Below, piece after piece: positions 1 to 10,900 of a stretch of DNA of 24,188 bases (positions are counted from its first letter, which is position 1; the number at the start of each line of letters is the position of its first letter). Made by a program: the position numbers and the translations under genes. The notes beneath the pieces are model-generated. The model did no database searches and was not told the DNA's origin. It worked only from the letters and a program-made list of their open reading frames with translations. The stretch comes from a virus: positions 1 through 24,188 of IMG/VR virus record IMGVR_UViG_3300023180_000390; one strand, given 5' to 3'.

Positions 1-1
1 T

Positions 2-82
2 GAGATTACTGTTACCTTTACTATTGTGGGATTAGAAGTTCCACGTCAACAATTCTCATATATCCTAGAGGCAACAAGATAA
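2..82 (+). CDS. 25: gp25-like baseplate wedge protein, C-terminal end only
   Basis: This is the 3' end of a gene that begins before the window. The 26 visible codons end at TAA, one base before the gp6 start. The residues (EITVTFTIVGLEV, then FSYILEATR) fit the last beta-strand and terminal helix/strand of the gp25/lysozyme-like baseplate family, where T4 gp25 ends in a similar 'VEIRFSV ... IKLQLASSNR' pattern. In T4, gp25 is the small wedge protein that contacts gp6 and gp53 and helps couple the baseplate to sheath contraction. Its position directly before gp6 supports the call, although in T4 gene 25 lies in a different cluster. The catalytic-like N-terminal part is not visible. Confidence rests on a short C-terminal resemblance plus context. 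Confidence 0.75.
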   Translation, partial: EITVTFTIVGLEVPRQQFSYILEATR

Positions 83-83
83 T

Positions 84-1946
84 ATGCCTTTTACAAAGTT
101 TACAAATCTAGATTTTGATCAGATAAAAACGTCCATCAAGGATTATCTCCGTGCAAATTCAACTTTCACGGATTTTGACTTTGAGGGATCTAACTTTTCT
201 GTCCTAATCGATACGCTTGCATATAATACCTATATTACTGCATTCAACTCGAACATGATTGTCAATGAATCCTTTTTGGATTCGGCAACGTTAAGAGAGA
301 ATGTAGTTTCTTTAGCGCGAAATGTTGGATATGTTCCTCGTTCTAGAAGTGCCGCAAAGGCAACTGTGTCCTTCAATATTGCATCTTCAAGCACTTCGGC
401 ACAAATAGTACTTAAAGCGGGTTTAGTGTGTGTTGGAGCGGTTGACAACACCTCATACACATTCTCAGTACCAGAAGACATTACTAGAAATAATGTAAAT
501 GGGGTTGCTTCATTTGATAATATTGAAGTTTATCAGGGAATTTACCTCACCAAAGAATTCGTAGTCGATAATTCAACCAATCAAAGATTTATTTTAAATA
601 ATCCAAATATTGATACGAGCACGATTGTTGTTAAGGTTGGCACTCGTGAATATAGGCAAGTTGATAATATCTTTAAAATAGACTCTAATTCAGAAATATA
701 TTTGTTGCAAGAAATTGCCGATGAAAAGTATGAATTGTTATTTGGTGATGGTATTCTTGGAAAGAAAATAGAATCTGGAACGACCGTTAAAGTCAGTTAT
801 ATTACGACTGATGGTGAAGATGGAAATGGACCTTCACTGTTCTCATATTCTGGAACCACGACTGACAGTAGCGATATACTTGTAACCCCATCGGGAACGG
901 TATCTGTAAGCACCGTCAACCGTGCTTCTGGTGGCAGTAGCATAGAATCTATACAATCAATCAAATACTTTGCTCCTAGGGTATATTCCTCACAATATCG
1001 TGCTGTGACTGCAAGAGATTATGAGGCGATTATTCAAAAAATTTATCCAAATACCGAATCAGTTTCTGTTGTTGGTGGTGAAGAATTAGATCCACCACAA
1101 TTTGGTAAAGTCTTATTGAGTATTAAACCAAAAAATGGTACGTCAATCTCAGATTTTACAAAAACTCAAATTCTAAATGATCTCAAACAATATTCTGTTT
1201 CTGGAATTAATCAGGAAATTATAGATCTCAAACTACTGTATGTTGAGATTGATAGTGATGTCTTTTATGATTCTTCCAAAGTTAGCAATATTCAACAGTT
1301 AAATTCTAGAGTTGTTTCTTCTTTAGATACTTATTCACAATCCGTAGATCTCAACAAATTTGGGGGGAGATTCAAATACAGTAAGGTGTTACAAGTCATC
1401 GACAATGTTGATACTTCAATTACATCAAATATCACTCGTGTAAAAATGAGAAGGAATATTAATTGTATTATTAATACCTTTGCACAGTATGAGATTTGTT
1501 TTGGAAATAGATTCCATAAAACAATAGGTTCTTACAATATTAAGAGTACTGGTTTTAAGATTGCTGGAGAACCAGACACTGTATATTTTGTTGATGTTCC
1601 ATCAGAAAATAGTGACATTGGCATTCTTTCTATTGTAAAACCAACATTAGATCCAAATGAATATGAGATTGTTAAGAAGTCTATTGGAACTGTAGATTAT
1701 ATCAATGGAGAGATCATAGTTAATACTATTAATATCATTTCAACCTCTTTAGAAGACAACGTAATTGAGATTCAAGCATACCCAGAATCAAATGATGTAA
1801 TTGGTCTCAAAGACCTATATTTGGTCTTTGATGTCTCCAAAAGCACTATAAATATGGTTAAGGATACTATAGCATCCGGAGAGCAAATTTCTGGAGTTGA
1901 TTTCCCAGTAAGGTCAAGTTATTCAAACGGAAAATTAACGAGGTAA
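84..1946 (+). CDS. 6: Baseplate wedge protein gp6
   Basis: A 620-residue homologue of T4 gp6 (660 residues), the wedge protein that dimerises to form the continuous ring of the inner baseplate. The N-terminus carries the family signature: DFEGS at residues 32-36, LIDTLAYNT at 41-49, ESFLDSATLR at 62-71, and GYVPRSRSAA at 82-91, matching T4's DFEGS/LLAYNT/GYLPTSKSAA series. A mid-region FGDG at 220-223 is followed by a TTDGEDGNG loop. The VTARDYEAII block at 308-317 is typical of gp6/baseplate J-like proteins, where T4 has VTATDYDTFV. The start is one base after the gp25-like stop, so translation is probably coupled; the only nearby purine run is AGAGG at 67-71, 12 bases upstream and weak. The C-terminal third (about 440-620) is less conserved. 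The last 100 bases also hold a late-promoter-like element. Confidence 0.95.
   Translation: MPFTKFTNLDFDQIKTSIKDYLRANSTFTDFDFEGSNFSVLIDTLAYNTYITAFNSNMIVNESFLDSATLRENVVSLARNVGYVPRSRSAAKATVSFNIASSSTSAQIVLKAGLVCVGAVDNTSYTFSVPEDITRNNVNGVASFDNIEVYQGIYLTKEFVVDNSTNQRFILNNPNIDTSTIVVKVGTREYRQVDNIFKIDSNSEIYLLQEIADEKYELLFGDGILGKKIESGTTVKVSYITTDGEDGNGPSLFSYSGTTTDSSDILVTPSGTVSVSTVNRASGGSSIESIQSIKYFAPRVYSSQYRAVTARDYEAIIQKIYPNTESVSVVGGEELDPPQFGKVLLSIKPKNGTSISDFTKTQILNDLKQYSVSGINQEIIDLKLLYVEIDSDVFYDSSKVSNIQQLNSRVVSSLDTYSQSVDLNKFGGRFKYSKVLQVIDNVDTSITSNITRVKMRRNINCIINTFAQYEICFGNRFHKTIGSYNIKSTGFKIAGEPDTVYFVDVPSENSDIGILSIVKPTLDPNEYEIVKKSIGTVDYINGEIIVNTINIISTSLEDNVIEIQAYPESNDVIGLKDLYLVFDVSKSTINMVKDTIASGEQISGVDFPVRSSYSNGKLTR
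1847..1854 (+). promoter_or_regulatory. Putative T4-type late promoter (TATAAATA) inside gp6
   Basis: An exact copy of TATAAATA, the T4 late promoter -10 element recognised by the gp55-type late sigma factor (no -35 element is needed). It lies within the gp6 coding sequence. Transcription from here would begin around 1860, giving a leader of roughly 95 bases before the giant gp7-like gene. An 8-base AT-only motif is expected a few times by chance in AT-rich DNA of this length, so only its position before the giant gene supports function. Confidence 0.4.
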
Positions 1947-1947
1947 T

Positions 1948-1953
1948 AAGGAG
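1948..1953 (+). promoter_or_regulatory. Ribosome binding site AAGGAG for the gp7-like gene
   Basis: A strong Shine-Dalgarno match, AAGGAG, just after the gp6 stop codon (1944-1946). Only two bases separate it from the ATG at 1956, shorter than the usual 5-9. No other in-frame ATG follows within the conserved N-terminal block, so the start at 1956 is retained. Confidence 0.6.
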
Positions 1954-1955
1954 AT

Positions 1956-4900
1956 ATGATTACAACTGGTTTTGACGCTAGAGTAAAAGTTCAACAAATT
2001 ATTGAGAATCAGTTACCAGAATTCTTACTCAGCGAATCCCCCAAGTCTGTAGACTTTTTAAAGCAGTATTATGTCTCCCAGGAATATCAGGGAGGACCAA
2101 TTGATATTGCAGAGAATTTAGATCAATATTTAAATTTAAATAACCTTTCTCCAGAGGTTATAACTGGCACTACGACACTAACCAGTTCGGTCTCCGAATC
2201 CGATGATGTAATTTATGTTGAGTCGACCAAAGGTTTTCCCAAACAGTATGGTCTATTCAAGATTGATAATGAAATTATAACATATACTGGGATTACAAAT
2301 AATAGTTTTACTGGATGTATACGTGGTTTTAGTGGTGTTACAAACTATAGGAACGAAACCAATCCAGAAGAATTAGTTTTTTCTACATCAGATGCAGCAT
2401 CTCACTCTAATGAATCTAATGTAGAAAATCTAAGTGCTCTATTTTTAAAAGAATTCTACAAAAAATTAAAATATCTTCTTGCTCCTGGATTTGAAGATGT
2501 TGATTTTGTATCTGAACTTGATGTAAACAATTTTATAAAAAGTGCTCGCAGTTTTTATCTTTCTAAAGGAACTGATGAATCATTTAGAATTCTTTTCAAT
2601 GTCTTATATGGTGTTACACCAAAAGTTATAAACCTTGAAGATTTTCTCTTAAAGTCATCTGATGCGGAATTTATCAGAAGAGAAATATTAGTTACAGAAA
2701 GAATCTCTGGCGATCCACTAAGATTGGTCGGTCAGATGATTAGAAATATTGATGATTCTGCTACTGGACCAGTTTCCGAAGTTGAGATTATAACAAGAAA
2801 CAAAAAAACTTTTTATAAAATTCAACTTTTTTCTGGATATGATGAAAAGAGTCTAATTGAAGGAACTTTTAAAATTACTCCAAGTTCTATAGTCTCTGAT
2901 AATGTTTCTATTGGATCTTCGGTAATTACTGTTGATAGTACAATTGGATTCCCAGAATCAGGAAACCTTGTCTCTGGATCCAATACTATTACATATACCG
3001 ATAAAAGTATTAATCAATTCTTTGGTTGCCAGGGAGTTGACACATCAATAAATCCTTCTGATAACATCAGATCGGATAAAATCATTTATGGATACGAAAA
3101 TGGAGATCCATCAAAGAGAGTCGAACTAAGAGTTACGGGTGTTCTTTCTGATATTGAAAGTCCAGAAAAATTCAATCTTCTTTTAGAAGGTGATAATATT
3201 TCGGTTAAAAACCTTGGTGATAAAGTAGAAAATAATAATGAAAATAATAAGCAGTTCTCATTCAATAGTTGGATCTATAATGTAAGATCTCGTTATGAAG
3301 TAAATTCATTTAACAATAACCAATTAACTTTATTCGAACAACCAGATATCTCCAGTTTAAAGGTTGGTGATACTGTTGATGTTTTAGATAGAAACTCCGA
3401 GAATATCGTTGTTGCAGATGCAGTTGTAACTGCAATAAATTCTAAACTAGTAGAAATTAATAAAAACATTACCGGAGTTGTCTCAAATAGAAGACTGAGT
3501 ATCAGGAGAAAGTATGCTTATGCTACATCATCAAATACTCCATTAAGAGTTCCTAATATTATTTCAAATGTTCAGAACACATATAATGAAGATGATAAAT
3601 TTATCTATGTTGCATCAAATTCATTACCAGATTATCAGATAAAGAAAAAACTTTCTACTGCGAATATTTCAATAACAGCGTCTTCAAATCTGGATAATAT
3701 TTTCCAAAATTATAATGGACTAACAGATTTATACTCCGTACTATCATTCAACGATGATGTTCCATTTGTAACTGGAGACGCAATCATATATCATGGGGAT
3801 CAAGATGCTTTCCCAGAGTTAGTCTTAGGCAATACCTATTATGTTGAAGTTCTAGAAGAATCTGGAAGAAAGAATAAAATTCGTCTTTATAATGCGAGAT
3901 CTTTTATTTCTTCCCAAAATTATGTTGAATTTGGCAAATATGAAGTAGTATCAAATCACAATTTCACTATTTTACAGCATTATAATAAAACTCTAGTACC
4001 CAAAAAATCACTATCAAAATTCCCACTAGATCCAAATATTAAAACAGAAACTAATGTTCCAACTGAAGTTGGTGTAGTTGGTAAGTTAATTAATGGTGTT
4101 GATATTATTAATTACAAATCAAATGATAGAATTTACTATGGTCCTATAGATTCTTTGAAAATTTACAATAGTGGAGATGATTATGATGTAATTAATCCAC
4201 CATCAATTGTAATTTCTGGACCTGTTGGATTTGGAACAACTGCCGAAGCACAAGCAGTTGTTAGTGGATCCGTAAAGAGTGTAATTGTAGACCCTCAGAA
4301 TTTTAACATTAATAGAGTTTTGTCTGTTACTGTTACTGGAGGAAATGGTAATGGTGCTAAGTTACAGCATGTTCTTTCAAAGCAATTCAGAGAAATTGAA
4401 TTTAATGGAACACAAGTTGGTTTAGCAGCAACTGGTGGAGTTGATATTAGTAATGAAACAATAACGTTCCTTGAGAGGCACAATTTGCAGGATGGGGAAA
4501 AGATTGTCTATAATCCTGCAGGAAATCAACCATTAGGTATTGGATCATTTAAGTTCTCAAATACGGATCAAGGAAGATATTTGGTTAATGGTGCAACGTA
4601 CTATCCACAAGTTATAAACACTAGAGCAATTCACTTATATGAAACTGAAGAAGACTACTTAGCTGGAATCAATACGGTCGGTTTTACTACAATTAATACT
4701 GGTGGAACTCACAGGTTTAGATTATTTGACGCTAAGGATGTAATTTCTGAAATTAGAGTTATTGATCCAGGAAGTGGATATGAAAACAGAAGGTTGAGAG
4801 TGAAGACTTCTGGAATATCTACAGAGTACAACAAGATTGTATTTAATAATCATGGATTCAAAGATGGAGATTTGGTAAATTACTCTTATGAAACTTCAGA

Positions 4901-7900
4901 AATTGTAGGTTTAACATCATCAAAACAGTATAGGGTTATAAAACTAAATGATTCTGACTTCCAGTTGGCAGATGCTGGATCAGTCGGTGCCGCAACAACA
5001 GACTTTGAGCGAAGGAAGTTTGTAAAATTTGAGTCGACTGGAAGTGGATACCAGGAATTTTCATATCCTCCAGTACAGATTATCATCGATGCAGAATTTA
5101 CTGGATCATCAATTGGTACAATTACTGCAACTCCTCAAGTAAGGGGTCAAATTGTTGATGCATACTTGTATGATGGTGGAACCAACTATGGTTCAAATAT
5201 TTTAAATTTCCACAAAAAACCATCACTTTCCATTAGAAACGGTGTAGGTGCAGAATTAAAACCAATTATAAAATCTGGTTCTATCGTTGCCGTTGAAGTT
5301 CAAAATGGTGGAAAATATTATAATGCTGCTCCAGACCTTGTAGTAAATGGAAATGGTTCTGGGTGCAAGTTGAGAGCGGTTGTAATTGATGGAACTATCA
5401 AAGATGTCATTATTATTAATAGAGGTGTAAATTATGAAGATAAAAATACTTCTATTTCTGTAATTCCACCAGGAAAAAATGCTGTAATTGAACCAAATGT
5501 AAGATATTTAAGTGTAAATAATCTTGGAAAATTTTCCGATGAAATTTTATCTGAGTATGAAGATAATCTTTCTTATGGTGTAGTTGGATATTCTACTGAA
5601 AGAGAGGGTAATTCATTCTCAGATCCAAATCCAGATACAGGACACTCCAAGGTTATTGGATGGGCTTATGATGGAAATCCAATTTATGGACCATATGGTT
5701 ATTCGGATCCAGAAGATAATAATTCTTCAATTGTTGCCCTGAAAACTGGATATAATGAATCAATATCAAATGTATACAATAGACCATCCACATCAGTATT
5801 CCCACTGGGATTCTTTTCGGACGATTACAAATATGTGAATAACGGTGATCTGGATGAGCACAATGGAAGATTTGCAAAAACTCCAGAATATCCAGAAGGC
5901 GTTTATGCATATTATGTTGGTGTTGCAACTGCTGCACCCACTGGTAAATTAGTACCAAAATTCCCATATTTTATTGGTAATACTTTCAGATCTACTCCAG
6001 CAGAGAATATCGTAGATCAATCATTTGATTTTAACAATTCATCATTAGTTAGAAATACTTTCCCATATAGAACTAATCAAAAATATTCTGGTAGTGACTT
6101 TATAGTAGAATCTAATGAATTCTTTAATCAAATTACAACAGTAGAATCTGTTTCTGAGGGTGGAATTGAGACAGTAACTGTACTGAATCCTGGTCAAGAC
6201 TACAAAATTGGTAACCTGGTTACATTTGAAAATGAAGGAACTAATGGCGGCGGTGCTTCTGCAGAAGTTAGTAAATTGGAAGGTTACAATATTAGCAAAA
6301 TTGAGACAACATATGATGATTTTGAGAGTTCTGTTGTAACTTGGCAAGATAAACAAACATTAAGAGTTTATACTCCAAGTTTCCATTCATTTTCTTCTGG
6401 GGATAACATTTCGATATCTGGAGTTTCTACGTTCTTAAATGGTCTAGTAGACTCTCACAAAATTGGAATTTCTTCGGAAAGATCTTCTTTAGCTGAAGAT
6501 ATTCCAGCAAATGTTGGGGTTGTAACAGATATTTACGTTTCTTCAATTGGTTTAAACGTTGGATCTGGTACGACAATTGGAATTGGAACAGAATTATTCT
6601 CGGTTCTTAATAGATTTGATTCTGATAATATCTTGAGAGTTAGAAGAGGTAATGCTACCATTTCACATAGTTCTGGAGATATTGTAGATTACTTTACTGA
6701 TTCATTCACTATTTCTCTATCAAGTGAATATTTTGAATCAACAAAGAATAAAAAAACATACTTTAATCCAAAGCAATCGGTTGGAGTTGGTATTAATACT
6801 GGAACCGAAACTTCTACAAGTTTCTATATTGGCAATACGTTAAAAACGGTTTCTATTCCAGTACAAAGCATTTATATTCCAAATCATTCATTTAGGAATA
6901 ACCAAAAACTATTACTATCAATACCACAATCCGCAAATGCACTAACTGCTTCTGATACTTCTTCTGGATCAACTTTTGATCTACCAAATTCTGGATCAAG
7001 TCAATATGTTTATGTAATTAATAAATCCAAAGATTTTATTGGTTTAACGACTCAAGTTGGTTTAACTTCAACTTCTGGCGGTCTTTTCTTCACTGCTAAT
7101 GGATCTGATAATTATGAATATAGTTTAGATACTACATATCCAGAATTAACTTGTACTGCTAGAAGAATCAAAGCAAAAGTTTCTATATCAACAGATCATG
7201 GTCTAGAAGACAGGGATAAAATTAATCTAACAGTAAAACCAAAACAAACAGTTGGTGTTGGATCTTCAGATTTGATTAGGATTAAGTATAATGCTTCAAA
7301 TAAAAAATTACTTGTAAATACCGTAGGATTCTCATCATCTAAGGTAGATATCACCACCGACAAGATTTATATTGGGGATCACAATCTTTCATCTGGACAA
7401 AAGGTTTTTTATGATTCTTCCGATCTTGTTGCAAGTGGTTTAACAACAGGTAGTTATTTTGTATATAAGGTTGATAGTAATAATATTAAACTTGCAGAAA
7501 CTTATAATGACGTTTTTGCAAATCCTCCAGTTATTGTAAGTATTGGAAACAGTGGAGGTTCAGGTCAGGAACTGAGTCTCATTAATCCACAACTAAAAAT
7601 AACTAATAACAATAATATTTCCATTAATCTTCCAGATTCTTCTCTGGATGGATATAAATTTAAACTTTATTACGATCAGGATTTGAATAGTGAATTTGTT
7701 TCAACAGGAAGCACAAGTTCTTTTAATCTTCAAGGAAGTTCTTCAAATTCAATTACTATCAACCATGATGATTCATTGCCAACAAAACTTTATTACTCTT
7801 TTGAAAAAGATGGTATTTTAATTGAACCAGATATTGATGTTAAAAATTACTCAGAAATTTTATATGTCGATAGTTTTTATAATGGAGAATATGAAGTTTT

Positions 7901-10900
7901 TGGAATTGGAAATACCACATTCAACATATCTTTAAATGAGATTCCAGAAAGACTTTCATACCAATCTTCAGATTGTGAAGTCATAGAATATGATACTTCT
8001 TCACTCAATGCATCTGGACCAATTAAAAATATTAATATAATATCTTCTGGATTTAACTATAAAGTTCTACCAAGAATTGTAGGTTTAAGCACTGGATCTG
8101 CAGTTAGTGTTGGATCAAACGCGGTATTGAGGGCAAATACAAAGGATATTGGTAAAATTAACGAATATAGAATTATTAATGAAGGATTTGATTATTCTTC
8201 TGATAAGACTTTAAGACCTCAAGCAGAAATTCCAACTTTATTAACATTAACTGGATCCCAAAAAATTGAGAACATTGATGTAGTTGATGGTGGAAAAAAT
8301 TACATTTCTGCTCCATCACTAATTATTATTAACATGTATGACCGCACTTTAGTTGATAGTGGTCTTCTTGTTGCAAATTTCAAAGGAAATACTATTGTTT
8401 CTGTAGATGTTGTCGAAGAACCAAAAGGTCTGGATGATGTTGAACACAGAATATTTACAATTAATAATAGTAATGGTATTCAGGTTGAGAGAATTTTATC
8501 TTACAGTAATGGTATAGTAGAATGTGAACTAAGTACACCACCAATTGATGGATTTATTAATCCACCATTTAAATCTGGGGATAGAATATTTGTAGAAGGA
8601 ATCAAAAAGCAAGATTTTACAGATGCTTTAGGAAATGTAACTTCTCCAGGAACAGGTTTTAATTCCGCAGATAATGGATACAACTTCTTCGAAGTTACCG
8701 AATATACAAATTCAAATCCAGCGATATTAAAATATAATATTGGAGAGTTTACTGAAAATGCAGGAACTGCTGTAACCATTCAAACGACATCATTTAATTC
8801 AATCATAAAAGAACAAAACTATCCAGTTTTCAGAATAACAAGAGTTCCAAGTCTCTTCTTTGATGGAGAACTTTTGCGCGTAAATGATACAGCGACAGAC
8901 TTAGAAGTAAAAACAGTTAAGAAGAACTTTATCAAAGTTACTGGCGACTATAAGATAGAAATTGGTGATCAGATAAAAGGAGTTAACTCTGGCAACTATG
9001 CAATTATTGATAATATCTATAGAAATGAAAATAGATTCACTATAGACTATTCCAATAAAAAAGAATTTGATTGGAAGGATGATACTGGAAAACTAAATCT
9101 TGATCTTCAGGTATTACCAAATAATGACTACTATCAGAATCTCTCTTACACAATTAAGAGTACTATTGAATATGAAGAGATGCGTGATAAAGTCAACCAG
9201 TTAGTTCACCCAACTGGATTGAAAAACTTTGCAGATACTGAAATTCTCTCTAAAGCAGATGTTTCTATCGCATCTTCAATATCACTATTACCAGTTCTTG
9301 ATTTTGTCTCCGAAAGAAGAGTCGATACTATTAATAATTTTGACCTAGCATTGGATTATGATCCAACGCAAGATTCTTCTAGATTCATTATATTTAAAAA
9401 TAAAAAACTAGCTGATTATATTGAATGTAGATCAAACAGAGTTCTACAAATTGACGATATTAGTGGTAGATTTTCTAGTTCAGAATTCAATAAAGAAACA
9501 TTTACGGATACAATTGAATATCCAATTACTGACTTTTATTCTAAATTCCTCGTTCAAGTTATGGATGAGGAAAAGAGAAGCACTCAGGTTAGTGAAGTTG
9601 TAGTTTTAAACGATTATCAGGGTACATTTACTTTAAACAAAATTGATCTATTCACAGATGAAAAAATAGGAGATTTTTCTGGAGATTTTGGATCTGTTGG
9701 AGATCCAATTTTAAGATTCACTCCTATCAATCCAAATGATTTTAACTATAATCTCAAAATTTACAGAGAGTCATTTACTAGTGATCCATTTACAATTGGT
9801 ATTGGATTCACTGAAATTGGTTTTACAAGACTATCTGCAATAACGGAAAATGTAGGTCCATCTTCTGGAAATGGTCTTCTTGGTGTAAGCACAACTGTTT
9901 TCCAAGCACAGTCGGCACTTTATGATACTGTATATGCATTTGCACACGTTGTTGATACCGTTACAAATGAATCAAATTACTTTGAAATAGCAGGTCATTA
10001 TGACGGGCAGGACACTTATCTTTCAGAGTTCTACTTTGATACCAAAAAAACCTCAGTATCTGGAAATTATATTGGAACGTTTGGGTTAAATGTGGATGGT
10101 GGAGTTATTTCACTTTCCTTTGAAAATGAAAATAGTAACAATAACGTAAGAGTTAAAACAAAAGTTGTTGGTATTGGTTCAACTTCTGCTGGAGTTGGAA
10201 CATACAGATATACTGTTGATGGGCAGATTGATGGTACTGAAAGAACTGCAAGACTTGATTCTCAATATTCTATTACCTCTGGCATTTCAACCATTATTAC
10301 TTTTGATAGTATTTTAGATTCTACTTTAAAATCTATCATTAAAGTTTCTGTTGGTTCTACAGTTGCTTTACATAATTTATTAGTTGTTGCCGATCAGACA
10401 AGAACAAATATTCAACATTCACCATTCATATCCGTTGGTTCTCAGACTGGAATTGGAACTTTTGGTTCTGAAATGGTCGGTACTGATGTTGTTGTTAAGT
10501 TCTATCCAGATTCTGATTATTCTTCTGATGACATTACAGTCCAATCTTTCAACCAATTTATTTACACGGATATTGATGAATTTAACGTTCCCGAAGATTT
10601 TACTTATGGCAACGCGGTAGAAAACATAACAAATGCATTCTATGGATCTATTAATGAGTTTGGTAAAGATAAACTCGATTTTGATTTGAATTATAATAGA
10701 ATTCCTATCTTTGAAAAAACATTTAACCCAAATAATTCTAGTGTTTTAGATAGAGCAACTGGAATTTTCTCAATCGATAACCATTTCTTTGAAACTGGTG
10801 AGGAGTTAATTTATACTCCAAACTCAACTTTAATTGGTATTGATGGAGAACCAATGGGTATTGGAGAAACTATCGTTTCTGGTTCAACATTTACTGGAGA

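Noticed and set aside
4318-5410. Glycine-rich stretches such as GGNGNGA and NGNGSG suggesting RTX toxin repeats
   Set aside because: There is no run of GGxGxDxxx nonapeptides. The Gly-rich turns belong to the GxGY modules.
5653-5967. A 104-codon minus-strand open frame across the YHYH-like domain
   Set aside because: Its translation is His/Ile-rich low-complexity sequence, as expected from the complement of Asp/Asn/Tyr-rich coding DNA. The + strand carries the clear domain.
10384-10620. Out-of-frame + strand open frames inside the giant gene (also 9421-9603 and 14956-15144)
   Set aside because: Leu/Ile-rich translations without motif or ribosome binding site, entirely within a conserved reading frame.
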